Assembly: GCA_003427395.1 (NCBI GenBank)
Contig: BFEA01000571.1
Coordinates: 221,044-252,763 of the forward strand
Direction: 5' to 3'
Source of the DNA: Chara braunii
Lineage: Eukaryota; Streptophyta; Charophyceae; Charales; Characeae
DNA: 31,720 nucleotides
The translations under genes and the position numbers were made by a program. This document shows, piece by piece, positions 1 through 9,352 of the stretch (positions within the stretch are counted from its first letter, which is position 1; the number at the start of each line of letters is the position of its first letter). The notes beneath the pieces were generated by a model. The model saw only the letters and a list, made by a program, of their open reading frames with translations. It was not told the DNA's origin and ran no database searches.

Positions 1-744
1 GGGGGAATGAAAGGGTCGGGGTGGCCGGCAAAAGGTTCGGTCACCGTGAGAGCTTCGGTGAAAGATTATATGTTACGCCGAACCTCAAAGTCTGGAGCCT
101 TCGTTCCGAGCGCTAGCTCCGTTGATTCCGTCAAGACAGCTCGCACGCCCACGACCGATGGCCAAGGAGACGCGCATCGGGATCGGGATCCCTTTCTAGA
201 CCCTAGCCCACCATAAGAGCCATTGCCCACCTGGCCCGCCACCTGGCCAACCCAGGTGTGCGCCCCAACGACGAACGCGCTGCTGGAGCTACCACCCAGC
301 GACGCGCACCTGCCGTTGCTACGAGTCACAGCGCCCGCGAACGCGCGCGCATCACCAGCGCGCGACCGTGCTCCTCGGACGAGAGGAGAGACGGCTTTGC
401 CATCTCCTCCGCCGCTCCCAGCGGGGGTCCCATCGGCCAATCGCAAAGAAGCCCGGAGGACAGGCAAGGACAATCCCGCCTGTTCGACGCAACGCGCTGC
501 TGCCAGCGCCATATCCGACCTTCTAGCGCGCCTGCACGGTGACGCTGATGCTCCACTACTCGACGAAGACGACGCCCGCCGGCGTGAAAAGTCGAGAGGA
601 GCTTCGAACTCGCGAGAAGAGCAGAGAGGAGGAATTTCTACCGCCAGCAAGGAACGGCCACAACGGATTAATCGTGCTGGGAAACGTGTCATTGTAGATG
701 TCATTTTAGACGACGATATCCATTTCCACCGTATGCATGCATGA
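1..744 (+). CDS. GC-rich protein-like frame, 5'-partial, one in-frame TAA
   Basis: A single frame is open from the left edge to a TGA at 742-744 with only one interruption, a TAA at 214-216. The context around it reads D-P-S-P-P-stop-E-P-L-P-T-W, where a glutamine would fit (CAA to TAA). The first ATG is at 7, but the frame may start outside the window. The product would be about 247 residues: a proline/alanine/arginine-rich middle, then a charged C-terminal part (L-L-D-E-D-D-A-R-R-R-E-K) ending in V-I-V-D-V-I-L-D-D-D-I-H-F-H. No family is recognised. The segment is much richer in G and C than the following DNA. The opposite strand is also open at 66-704 (212 codons, arginine/serine-rich), so strand choice is uncertain. 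I prefer the plus strand because its C-terminal composition looks less like a GC shadow. Confidence 0.35.
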
Positions 745-1254
745 ATGATTTATGAATGACATATTTTTGGTTGTACCCCAGAAAAGGATGGGAACTGCGG
801 CCGTGTCCCGAACACAGCCCACTTTGTCGTTGTGCCCTGGAAACAGGCCGTCAAATTGTTCGTGAGGCCTTGGGTCCCTGGGACAATTTGAGACCAAATT
901 GTCACTTTCATCCCTCCGTTCCCCACTGAAGTCTTCCTATCTTGATTGTCCCATCCCTTTACTGACTAAGGGCATACTCACACAGGGACCTATATTCCCA
1001 AAATCCCAAAAAAAGGGGAAAAGGCGGGTCACACGGATCTACCAAATTCACAAATGTACTATTCCTGTCGCAGGGCAAGTGATTACGCAGTCACCCTCTG
1101 GAGGTGACGGCAAATGCCCTATTTCGTTTCTCACTTTTTTTTAAAAAAATTGGCAAAAATTCGTTCACAAAAGTTCTTTCACAATGTGGATGGCACGGTG
1201 TGACCAGCCAAGTACCAAATCCCCATTTCTCTGAACGGCCGGGATCTTGTCCCA
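745..1254. other. Non-coding stretch with a direct-repeat segment
   Basis: No convincing gene. About 899-1010 resembles 9170-9285 in the same orientation: both carry CTTTCATCCCTCCGTTCCCC-like and GAAGTCTTCC(T/C)ATCTTG(A/C)TTGTC sequence followed by a TGACTAA(A/G)... stretch. This indicates a dispersed repeat. The plus-strand 81-codon open frame at 899-1144 lies inside it and has no support as a gene. Confidence 0.4.
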
Positions 1255-1920
1255 TCTGAAAAGGTACAACGGTGTGACGTTGTCGGGCAAAAACCCTGAC
1301 AAGGGTATTTGTCGGGGTTTTTAAACATCGGACGATGTCCGACTTTTTCTTGTTGAATTGAAGGACTTGATGGGACTGACCTTGCCAAAGTTTATTCAGA
1401 CCTGACCTATGACTGAGAGACTAAAAGTTTTCGAATTCTAGTCTGGATGCGTGTAGCGTCCAAGAGTAACAACTGTTAATGGCGATACTTTGTTTTGTCG
1501 AAGCCGCAGGTGCGTGCGGACATAGGCCCTAAGGTAAACCCTATCTAAAATAATGTAGCACGGTTGCTAAGCTGCGCGATTCAGGGCCTAGATAAGTAGG
1601 AAAAGGGTGTCCACGCTTGATATTGGGCCACGAGGTTTACTTCGTACGGAGGACCTGATACTATCTCGCAGCCGTTCGCAGGCCACCTAGCCAAGCCGCA
1701 ACGGTGTGCCGCCTGCCGAGTTGACAGGCGGTGCTGCTAGAGGTAAGGAAGGTCGTGCTGCCTCGCTGTAGCAGATGGGCTACAAGGAGGGAACTCTTCT
1801 TATAGAAGAGTTGCGGGCTTAGCTCTCATAATAAAAAGTTAGCCTAGTAGGTACCACCATCTGACTGTCATCCTGTTGCTTCAGGGATCAAGCCTGACGA
1901 CATGCGGCTGGTCTAGCTCT
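1255..1920 (+). repeat. Dispersed element E, copy 1
   Basis: This stretch recurs as a diverged inverted copy at 29730-30360. Shared landmarks, in order, are CCCTGACAA(G/T)GGTATTTG, TCGGACGATGTCCGAC (GTCGGACGTTGTCCGAC in the other copy), TTATTCAGAC(C/A)TGACC(T/C)ATGACTGAGA, CTAAAAGTTTTCGA, the GCGCGATTCAG(G/A)GCCTA segment, and a stem-loop. No open frame of useful length is present, so it is probably a non-autonomous or decayed mobile element. Its class is not recognised. Confidence 0.6.
1790..1814. other. Stem-loop inside element E copy 1
   Basis: Left arm GGAACTCTTC, loop TTATA, right arm GAAGAGTTGC. Nine of ten positions pair (one G-G mismatch). The equivalent site in the inverted copy (29852-29876) also folds, with an A-T pair replaced by C-G. 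Confidence 0.5.
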
Positions 1921-2056
1921 TTTTGCTAAGAACAGCCCGGTTTTCTAATGTGGCACGGTCAATCTCGACCGCACGATCCCGAAGATCGCACGGCCAAGAT
2001 CGGGCTGCGCGGAATGGGTATGAGCCCTGCGCAAGGATGACACACACACGCCGAGA

Positions 2057-2058
<2 letters not shown>

Positions 2059-2095
<37 letters not shown>
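2059..2095. repeat. (TAA)n microsatellite
   Basis: A run of AAT/TAA trinucleotides, about twelve units, ending in AATAAATAAA. It produces the poly-isoleucine stretches of spurious short frames on both strands. Confidence 0.95.
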
Positions 2096-2099
<4 letters not shown>

Positions 2100-2236
2100 A
2101 CTATGAAAAGCGTCACGTGGCACTACATGAAATGATGATGGTGCCCGTTTTAAACGGTCAACCGTTTTACTACAAGTTTTTTTTTTTTTCCTTTTTTTTT
2201 TTTTTGTATATATTTTTTTTCTCTCTATATATATAC

Positions 2237-2937
2237 ACGGTTACCGGCGTTCGAGACGGGCCGAACGCCTGAACCCGAACGCCCGAATGTACGGGACGCC
2301 TTCGGAAGGAGTTCGACCGTTCGGGACGGTTACTACAAGTTTTTTTTTTTTTTTTTTCTTCTTCACTACATCCATTGTTTTTACCAAATTTGAATTAAAA
2401 GCAAATACAGAAAATAAACACCATGATAAAAATAAGAAAAACTAAAAAGAGAATTAAAATGAGTGACTTTGCCAGCACCTTTTCGACACCGCCATCTTTG
2501 TCGATTTTTAATTATTTTTTGGCATTGAAAAATGCCCTGAAAATTCACAGATATGTAGTTTACATAATCAATAACTCATATATTTTTTTTTTAAATAATA
2601 AAATATTTTAGGCCTCGAAATAAAGTGAAAACAAAAAGTTAAAAGTAAAAAAAAATACAAAATAGTGAGTGGGCGAGCACGTTTTGACACCCCCATCTTT
2701 GACGATTTTTAATGTTTTTTTGGCTTACCAGAATGACTTCAAAATTTATAGGTGTGTAGGCTACATCATAGAGAAATCACAAAAAACAATTCAAAAACAA
2801 AAACTTATTTTTAGGCCCCGAAATTGTTTTTGGAGGAGGCCGAACCTGGAGGTGTTCGGTTCCCGAACGGGACCCCGAACGCCCGAATGTTCGGGGGCCA
2901 GCCCGGGGGCCCCCGAATGTTCGATCAGGTAACCCTG
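2237..2937 (+). mobile_element. Element F, copy 1: TIR element with GC-rich ends
   Basis: Begins GGTTACCGGCGTTCGAG and ends GATCAGGTAACC, so its ends are inverted repeats of GGTTACC. Both ends are GC-rich and full of CCCGAACGCCCGAA-type repeats. The middle is AT-rich and holds two related direct subunits (about 2458-2600 and 2662-2800), each with GCACGTTTTGACACC-like and CCATCTTTGACGATTTTTAAT sequence and a CCCCGAAAT(T/A) tail. Similar copies lie at 24537-25095 and 30350-30545. No gene is visible, so it is probably non-autonomous and MITE-like. TA-rich DNA flanks both sides (TATATATACAC and TGTATATATAC). Confidence 0.55.
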
Positions 2938-2945
2938 TATATATA

Positions 2946-2983
2946 CTGTCTCTTATACACATCTAGATGTGTATAAGAGACAG
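2946..2983. other. Nextera mate-pair junction adapter (assembly artefact)
   Basis: The 19-base Tn5 mosaic end CTGTCTCTTATACACATCT is immediately followed by its exact reverse complement. This 38-bp palindrome is the junction adapter of Nextera mate-pair libraries, not genomic DNA. The join between 2945 and 2984 is therefore not a supported genomic adjacency. Confidence 0.97.
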
Positions 2984-3216
2984 GCACTAGGCAGTAACGA
3001 CGCGAGGCAACAAAAAAAAAAAAAAAACAAAAAAAAACTAAAGAACTAAAACGTAATGCGCCATGTGGCGCCCGTTGAAGTGGCTGGGGGGTTTTAGCCC
3101 CAGTACACCAAATAGTCGTCTGTTAAAACGAGCAACTGTTTTGTTTTAAGAAGTGTTTTTTTTAATTAGATTTTTAGATTCTTTTTATCTTACTTGTAGA
3201 CGCTCATTCGTTTCGA

Positions 3217-3494
3217 ATGAATGAGCAGAAGGGCAATGCCGAACGAATTTGTCGTGGAATGCGGCTACATTCAGACGGATCTTGGAGCCTTGCCCTTGAG
3301 TTACCAAGGACTCTCTGGACATGCCGCAAGTGAGTTCATTTCTTTTTTTTGTAGGGTTTTTGTTTTGTTCTGATTTTTTTATTTATTTATTTTTCCTTAG
3401 TTTCCCTCCTTTCCCTGAACGTCGTGGTGGCAAAGAGTTGTATCCGTTCGTGATTAGAAACGGGCAGCAGCTCTTTGCGATTGCCCGAACCTGA
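3217..3494 (+). CDS. Candidate small two-exon gene
   Basis: Exon 1 runs from ATG at 3217 to 3329, followed by a GTGAGT donor. A T-rich intron of 71 bases (3330-3400) ends in TTTTTCCTTAG. Exon 2 runs from 3401 to a TGA at 3492-3494. The phases match: exon 1 leaves AA, exon 2 supplies T, giving AAT. The product would be 68 residues, starting M-N-E-Q-K-G-N-A-E-R and ending F-V-I-R-N-G-Q-Q-L-F-A-I-A-R-T. No family is recognised. A second ATG at 3221 opens another frame through exon 1, but that frame does not keep phase across the intron. The gene could continue past the TGA, since a GTAAGT donor-like site follows near 3570. Short length keeps confidence low. Confidence 0.35.
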
Positions 3495-4219
3495 CACTGT
3501 TGGTGTCTATGTGCGGGCACGTTTAAAGGAGGCAGGGTTAGAGAGAAAAAAAGGGAAAAGAAGGAAGAAAAGTAAGTGACGGCCGTGACGTACGTGGCCG
3601 CAGGTTCATGATAGATGCAGGGGAGGAAAAGAAGAGGTAAGGGAGGAAAGAAGGAACGACCGCGAATATGGTCGCAGTTATGGAACAAATGCATCCCCTA
3701 AAACGTTCTAGGGGTTGATGGGACTGTGTCTGTTCAGTTAAGCTTGCAGTCCTGAAATGGCTTGAAACAATTTTTTTTGGGCTGCGCTTGACGGCGGGTG
3801 AAGGCCAGATGTATTACCAAGGCCTGAAACTTGGTTTCCCTAAGGGAACATCGAGGTTTTCAACCCCTTCGGATCTCGTCTGAGATCAAGGGGCAGATCC
3901 TAATCCGAGTTTTGGTTGAGAGCGAGGTTGCTGCCCTCAGCCCTTGGCTAACTATAAAAGAAGTCAGCAGTCAGTCAGCCAACATTCATTCGTGGTTGAT
4001 TATGCTGGCATTCCACTTGAGTGAGTGCTGGCTGCTGGAGGAGAGGCTGCTGGTTGGAGTAGAGAGTGAAGAGAGGTGGAGAGTGGAGGTCTGCAGGTGA
4101 ACTTGAGGGAGAGTGAAGGTGGCAACCATAGCTAGAGGTTGGGAGTTTCTTGCCCCACCTTTGAGTTTATGTTGCATGCTTAAAGGGACGTCATAACTGT
4201 GAGGTTGCGCAGGATTGGA
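3495..4219. other. No clear gene; TATA-like site at 3953
   Basis: Contains a TATAAAAG box at 3953-3960, followed about 30 bases later by TCAGTCAGCCAACATTC, which could be a promoter or the promoter part of a decayed element. Open frames at 3383-3694 (minus) and 3831-4100 (plus) are under 110 codons and have no recognisable features. Confidence 0.3.
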
Positions 4220-4750
4220 CCGTGTAGCAAGTGGTAGCGTCTTGAAGGGAGGTGTTGTCTGACGATCGGCACGGTAGCAAAATATATTTTACGTGGGAGG
4301 TTGCGCCGCTGCTTTTTCTTGGAAGGAGGTGCTGCTAGAATTGTGTGGCGCAACGGTGAATTTTTTTGTGACATTCTATTTGACAGCATTTTGAAGGGAG
4401 GTGTTGTTGGCATTGCACGGCGCGACTTGTGGAGGTTTTTCCGACAGGTTCTAAATTTATGGTGGTGATTGTTTGGCATGATACTCGGTGGTGTGACTGT
4501 TTTTTATGTAGCACTGCGGCATTGACGCCGGAGGTGCTATTAATGTTGGGTGAGCGTCGCGATTGAGATTTGCATTTTTGGATAATCATTTGGTGGTGTG
4601 GCGGCAACGTGGGACCCAAATTGGAACCAAGTGAGTGGGGATTGAGACTGAAAAACGTATTGTGGCAGACATTTGGTGATCAAACTTGGTAACTGGTGGA
4701 GTTTGGATTGGTGATTGAGGTGGCGCTATTCTTGGTGGGCAAGATGCCGC
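4220..4750. repeat. Degenerate tandem repeats, about 75-80 bp period
   Basis: A motif like GAAGGGAGGTGTTGTTGGCATTG followed by a CACGGCGCGAC-type block recurs near 4233, 4321, 4393 and, weaker, 4528 and 4718. Divergence between units is high. Confidence 0.45.
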
Positions 4751-5479
4751 TGGGACTGTAGCGGGGTCACGTAGGACTTGAAAGTGATAGCACCCTCCTC
4801 GAGGGTTATCTCGCGCTAGTCCTAGTGAGTGGCACCTGTGCCAGTGGTGACACTTGAAGGGGGACGCGAATTATCTTTTGTGAACAGGTCACGACGTGAG
4901 TCGTGCGACCGATCTCTTAAAAAAAATACTTGGCTTTCTTGAGTAAGCCGTTTCAACTTTGCTCAATGTCAGTTATGACTCAGCTTCCCTTACACACCTG
5001 TATGAACCCACACCTTGATTTACCTTGCTTTGAATTCAAGGAAAATGTGGAGTGAGATGTGTGATGTCATGAATGTGAAAAAAAAAAAAAAAAAGGTTGA
5101 CTTTGGCAGGGGGATGAATGGTTTTGGATTAGTTCTTTTGTTGATTGCGCATGTGGGTAGATGGATGCATGTGAGAAGGGATCGGTATTATGCTTGTTCA
5201 AGGAAATATGAGAATGTTCACCTTCCTTCCACTTTTACCTATATGCATTTAAAAAAAAAAATATATAGTGAAAATGGTGGACTGACGAGTGTCGAAAAAA
5301 TAAAATCCGTGGAAAAAGGACATGACGATAAGAAAATAATTCAGTATTTTCCCAAGAAATATCCCGTTCTATCTTGAACAACACTTTCTTTTTGTACCTA
5401 TCCAAAGAGAGTTCAATGCTTATCTCTATCTTATTCTTCTTTCGTCAATCAAAACCCTGTCGGAGTATAAGGAAATGTC
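4751..5479. other. No supported gene
   Basis: Holds a poly-A tract (5079-5094) and a plus-strand 120-codon open frame at 5015-5377 that contains that A tract as poly-lysine. Composition suggests chance. Nothing else is recognised. Confidence 0.3.
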
Positions 5480-5972
5480 TACACCTAGTAATTGGGGCTT
5501 CTTCTCTCTAGGAGGCATTTGGGGCAGGGGTTCGTTGCTTTAGGAGTCGGCCCTGTTATTGACCCGGAGTGGACCGACCAACGGGGGAATACCATGTTGT
5601 ATCACGGTGGAACCAACCCAACTTTTGGGATTTGAACAATGTGTTCGGACGAGGAGGAGGGGTATTCCAGACCACTTTCTAGAGGGTAGGATGTCTTGTG
5701 ATAAGGGTAGCCGTTTTTCATACTTCCAAGTGGTGGACGACTGAATTCAACACCTTCTTGGGGTGGTCGTCTTAGGTGTCACCATCGTATGGGGAGCTGG
5801 CGCAAAAAAAAAAACAGTTCATGTTTAAATTGTGTTAAAGGAGTGCACATAGGCACTACCTTCGTGGTAGGACCGTAACACAAGAATCACGGTCCAGGGA
5901 GAGAAAGAGAGTAAAGTACAGAGATTGATATATATAAATTTATTCTGACAAAGTTACTATTTTGTCATTCAG

Positions 5973-7001
5973 ATGTCCACAGGAGCAGTGATCCTCCGAT
6001 TGTTCAGTAAGCGAGAGACGACAATAGAATGGATAACAGTGCCGAGACGATCACGTGCCGGCATGATACGAAAGGGACGCTTAGTCTATAATTCGCTCAA
6101 AGCTTTTTCGGAACAAGATGAACCGTGGTTTTGAGATGGAAATGCTAGGAACTCACTGTGGGATTATATTTTCTTAATAGAGCATAAACAACATATCATA
6201 CAATATGAATTTGCGGCTCCTAATTCATCCCGGGATTACGGAGACATGAATCTCGTTGTGATTCATGAAGCAAATCCCGTTAGAGAAGACGTTCCTGAAA
6301 TTAGAGGAATGTTTTTCTATATTGTATTATGGTTGAATGATCAGCAAGGACCTTTCAGTCTTCTTCATCATGTGAGACGGGTCGGAGCGAATATATTTAT
6401 TATCTTTCTTTCAGACGAAATTGTTCGCTCTGAACGTTTTGACGTCACCTCGTTTGATGACGAGGCTTGTGAAATTTGGGAACGTCTCTTCTAATAGGCG
6501 ACTCTTTCGGATATGCAGATGACTAGCGGACGACGAGATCTTACTCAGGCCAGATATCTGCTGGTTCGTGATACTATGGACGAGGAGATGATATGGCGCA
6601 CAGAGTGACAATTACTTGTTCGAGATGGAGCGCCCACACGTTGGGTTGGTTTTGTCGGATTGCTCAGAGATGGACTAGGATTTTTTCCTAACTCGCGTGC
6701 GGATGTTCGTGCCAATGTGGACCAACTTCCGGAAGAATTTCATGAATATACTTTGTATTTTTATCGTATGAGTAACCTCTAATGCCTTTCTCGGGTCATT
6801 GTGAGCGTTAAAATTACCCTGTCCGGAGAGCGTTACGGCATTGTCCGGATTAAGGACACGACGACTAGGCACCTCTTTCGAATGCGACAATTGTTTCACG
6901 TCATAGTTTGGAGGCTAGCTTCGCAGATGGTTTCGCTTTATGGTACGCGAACGGTTCGGGTCAAGCAAGCGGGGCGGAAGCATTACCGCCTTAACTTTTG
7001 A
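5973..7001 (+). pseudogene. Decayed 343-codon frame inside the 5.5-9.1 kb unit
   Basis: ATG at 5973 (M-S-T-G-A-V-I-L-R-L) opens a frame that stays protein-like to a TGA at 6999-7001. It is broken by TGA 6132, TAA 6492, TAG 6495, TGA 6606 and TAA 6780, with no frameshift. Random DNA would give about 16 stops in this length. Protein-like stretches include L-W-D-Y-I-F-L-I-E-H, F-D-V-T-S-F-D-D-E-A-C-E-I-W-E-R and Q-L-P-E-E-F-H-E-Y-T-L-Y-F-Y-R. Every interrupting codon could derive from CGA, CAA or CAG by one C-to-T change. No transposase, reverse transcriptase or other family is recognised. Its position between blocks A and D suggests it was the element's own gene. Confidence 0.5.
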
Positions 7002-7455
7002 CGATGAAGAGCTCGCACGACTTGACCGGATTGAGGCTGAGGCCCGTGAGGGCCGACAACTCTATCGTGGCTAGACGCGCCTTTACGAGTCAGGTGCCAA
7101 ATCGATTGTGCTATGGTAGAATCATGTTTATGTGATTTTGCAGGAGTAAATAATAAAAACAACAAAAATATTTTCGTAGATAGAATTGACGAGATGGATT
7201 GTATCTGGATTGCCCCAATAATTGCACTATCATGCTTATGCATTGAGGGGTAATCACATGCATGAAAACGCGCACTTGAAGTAAGTTGGAAATGATTGTG
7301 GGAATGTGGTGAAATCGAGAGTTCAAATTTCAGCCAAGAACCAAATCACTTGTTGATCTGCATGGTAGCAGTGAAATTTACTTGCGGAAGCTATTCGTGG
7401 CAAGTTTCGGTAGGCGTGATGTAGGATGATCCGTCCTAGTCTTTTCTTCAATTGA

Positions 7456-8401
7456 AACATAGTATTCGTAAAAACCTAACAAAAAAAATTGTTAGGTTTG
7501 CACAAAAAATTTTAAAGATTCCGATAGTACATTTTTCAGGCCTCCTACACGAACAAAATTTTATGTGAAGTAAATTAACTGCAAAAAAGGAATAGGAAAG
7601 TACTTTTTCAGAACCACTGGAAGTGATGAGGAGAGAAACAAGGTTTTTTATAAAAAATCACTACCTTGCAAAGCACCGTTTGTTCAGGCACCGAATTATC
7701 CCAATTTTTTGTTTATCTAAAAAAATCATATTTATAGTTCTATAAGGTATGTAGCACGACGAACCTATTCGAAGGTCTCCCAAACATGCACACATGCTCT
7801 CCTATTCACGAATATATTTGCTTGGATACATATATGATTTTTAGTGTTTTTTATTAAGTAATTTTTTATTTTTTAATTTTAAATTATAGTTGGCTAAGAA
7901 TTTGAAGATGTCTTCCAGGCAAAAGTTGTTCGAATTTTTTTTTTACATAATATATATTTTTTGACAAGGGTTTTACAGTTATCTTAAAAATGGAGTTATA
8001 TTAATTTATAGTTCTATAAGCTCGATTTTCCAAAATCAGGTTTTTACCAAACTCCAGAAAACGACTTATAGTTCTATAAATGAGTATTCACTGAAACTGT
8101 TTTTTTTAACATCTTTCGAGTTCGCCTTGAAGACCTTTAAGATTGTCTTGTTTGAGCTATGTTTTTTGTCAATCTACTAAGAACGATTTATAGTCCTATA
8201 ACGTGCTCTTTGCTCGAAAAGATTTTCTTGCACATTTTGAGAACCGCTGGACTTTCTGCTTATTTTTTTGCCTCCTTTCTCGGGAAACAATTAAAAACGC
8301 TCTCTTTTATGTGTCAAAAATAAAAGTTTGACTTTAACTTTTTCATTCTATAAAAAATGTTAGGTTTTCTGGTTTTGTTAGGTTTTCACGAATACTATGT
8401 T
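7456..8401 (+). mobile_element. TIR element C, copy 1, with 4-bp target duplication TTGA
   Basis: The left end AACATAGTATTCGT and the right end ACGAATACTATGTT are inverted repeats, and the similarity continues as AAAACCTAACAAAA / TTTTGTTAGGTTTT. TTGA flanks both sides (7452-7455 and 8402-8405). A diverged inverted copy lies at 21453-22349. The element is AT-rich with no long frame, so it is non-autonomous. A 4-bp duplication is used by few superfamilies (Sola and Ginger are examples); assignment is inference. Confidence 0.75.
7732..8201. repeat. Four copies of a 14-bp palindrome within element C
   Basis: TTATAGTTCTATAA occurs at 7732-7745, 8006-8019 and 8066-8079, and TTATAGTCCTATAA at 8188-8201. 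Related sites occur in the inverted copy at 21654, 21753 and 22074. They may be protein-binding repeats. Confidence 0.7.
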
Positions 8402-9352
8402 TTGATAGTCTTCCGTTTTGGAACGACGATATAAAAGTTTCATCAGTCATAAAGATTGAGAATAATAATTTTGGCAAACCGGCTCATCAAGTCAAAGGTC
8501 AGATCTTTATTCATTTTTGTATAAGGTATGTGAATTTAGTTGTTTTGTTTTCAAAAGATTGTCAAGGGACTAGGATAAATTGGGGTTTCACGCTTGGTTG
8601 AGAGCGTCCTAGTCGACCGGCATCCGCTCCGCACCTAGGAGATCAACGTCGTAGGAACGGATGACGTCCGGGTTCACTTGGCGTTAACCAAACATATCTA
8701 TACTACAGCGAACGAGCAAATGCCCTCGGCTGACCTACCTTTGCAATTGCATCTAAAAACTTTCGCACGTGGGTCAGTAGTTCGGTATGAATACGCCCCT
8801 AAGGGTGGTGACAGCCCCTTAAGGAGGGAAAGCTTATGCCCCGTGAGAACCTATCCTGTTGTAGGGGACCGAGGGATGTACAGCTGACGCACCCGGTTAG
8901 AACGGTGAAGGAGCGACGTGACCATAGTCGTCTTGGCAGATCGTGGGATTATTCTACATCGTTCTCGAGTCGTCTCTTGGTTTTGTTTTGTTTATCTCCT
9001 GCGTGACATGGTTGGGGGGGCTCTCGCCTTTGCGAAAAAAGGCGGGAGTCAATGTGCACGACAACGTGAACCATGCCCAAAACCTCAAATCGACCCTTCC
9101 CAAATCTGCATATTTTGCGGATTTTGGGTCGTCGTGTAATCATGCCCTAAAAGACCTTTCTCACTTAAAACCATCAAAATGTCACTCACTCTCTATTCGT
9201 TTCTCACTGGTTCCCCCCCTTCCCGACCGAAGTCTTCCCATCTTGCTTGTCTCATCCCTCTATTGACTAAAAGACCTTCACTGTGTATTACGAACGTCAT
9301 TGAAATTTTGCACCCATGATCCTTTTGTTGTCTCATTCTTAAGCGGCTATGA

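Larger units (their letters stand above)
5480..9070 (+). mobile_element. Mobile-element-like unit with blocks A and D around a decayed frame
   Basis: Block A (about 5480-5760) and block D (about 8480-9070) both match, inverted, a contiguous stretch at 26230-25100. Shared landmarks in A are GGGGTTCGTTGCTTT, GACCCGGAGTGGACCG and CAGACCACTTYCT. Shared landmarks in D are CTCATCAAGTCAAA, GTCCTAGTCGA, GATGTCCGGGTTCA, CCACCTTTAGGG-type sequence and CTCCTGCGTGACATGG. Between A and D this copy holds a 343-codon decayed frame (5973-7001) and a nested TIR element (7456-8401), which the other copy lacks. The pattern fits a full-length element and an internally deleted relative. Exact termini and class are not resolved. 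Confidence 0.5.

Noticed and set aside
66-704. 212-codon minus-strand open frame, serine/arginine-rich
   Set aside because: Antisense to a plus-strand frame in GC-rich DNA. Composition resembles a shadow, and no domain is seen. Not fully excluded.
2946-2983. Natural palindrome or real Tn5 insertion
   Set aside because: Exact back-to-back 19-bp mosaic ends with nothing between them match the library adapter, not a transposon.
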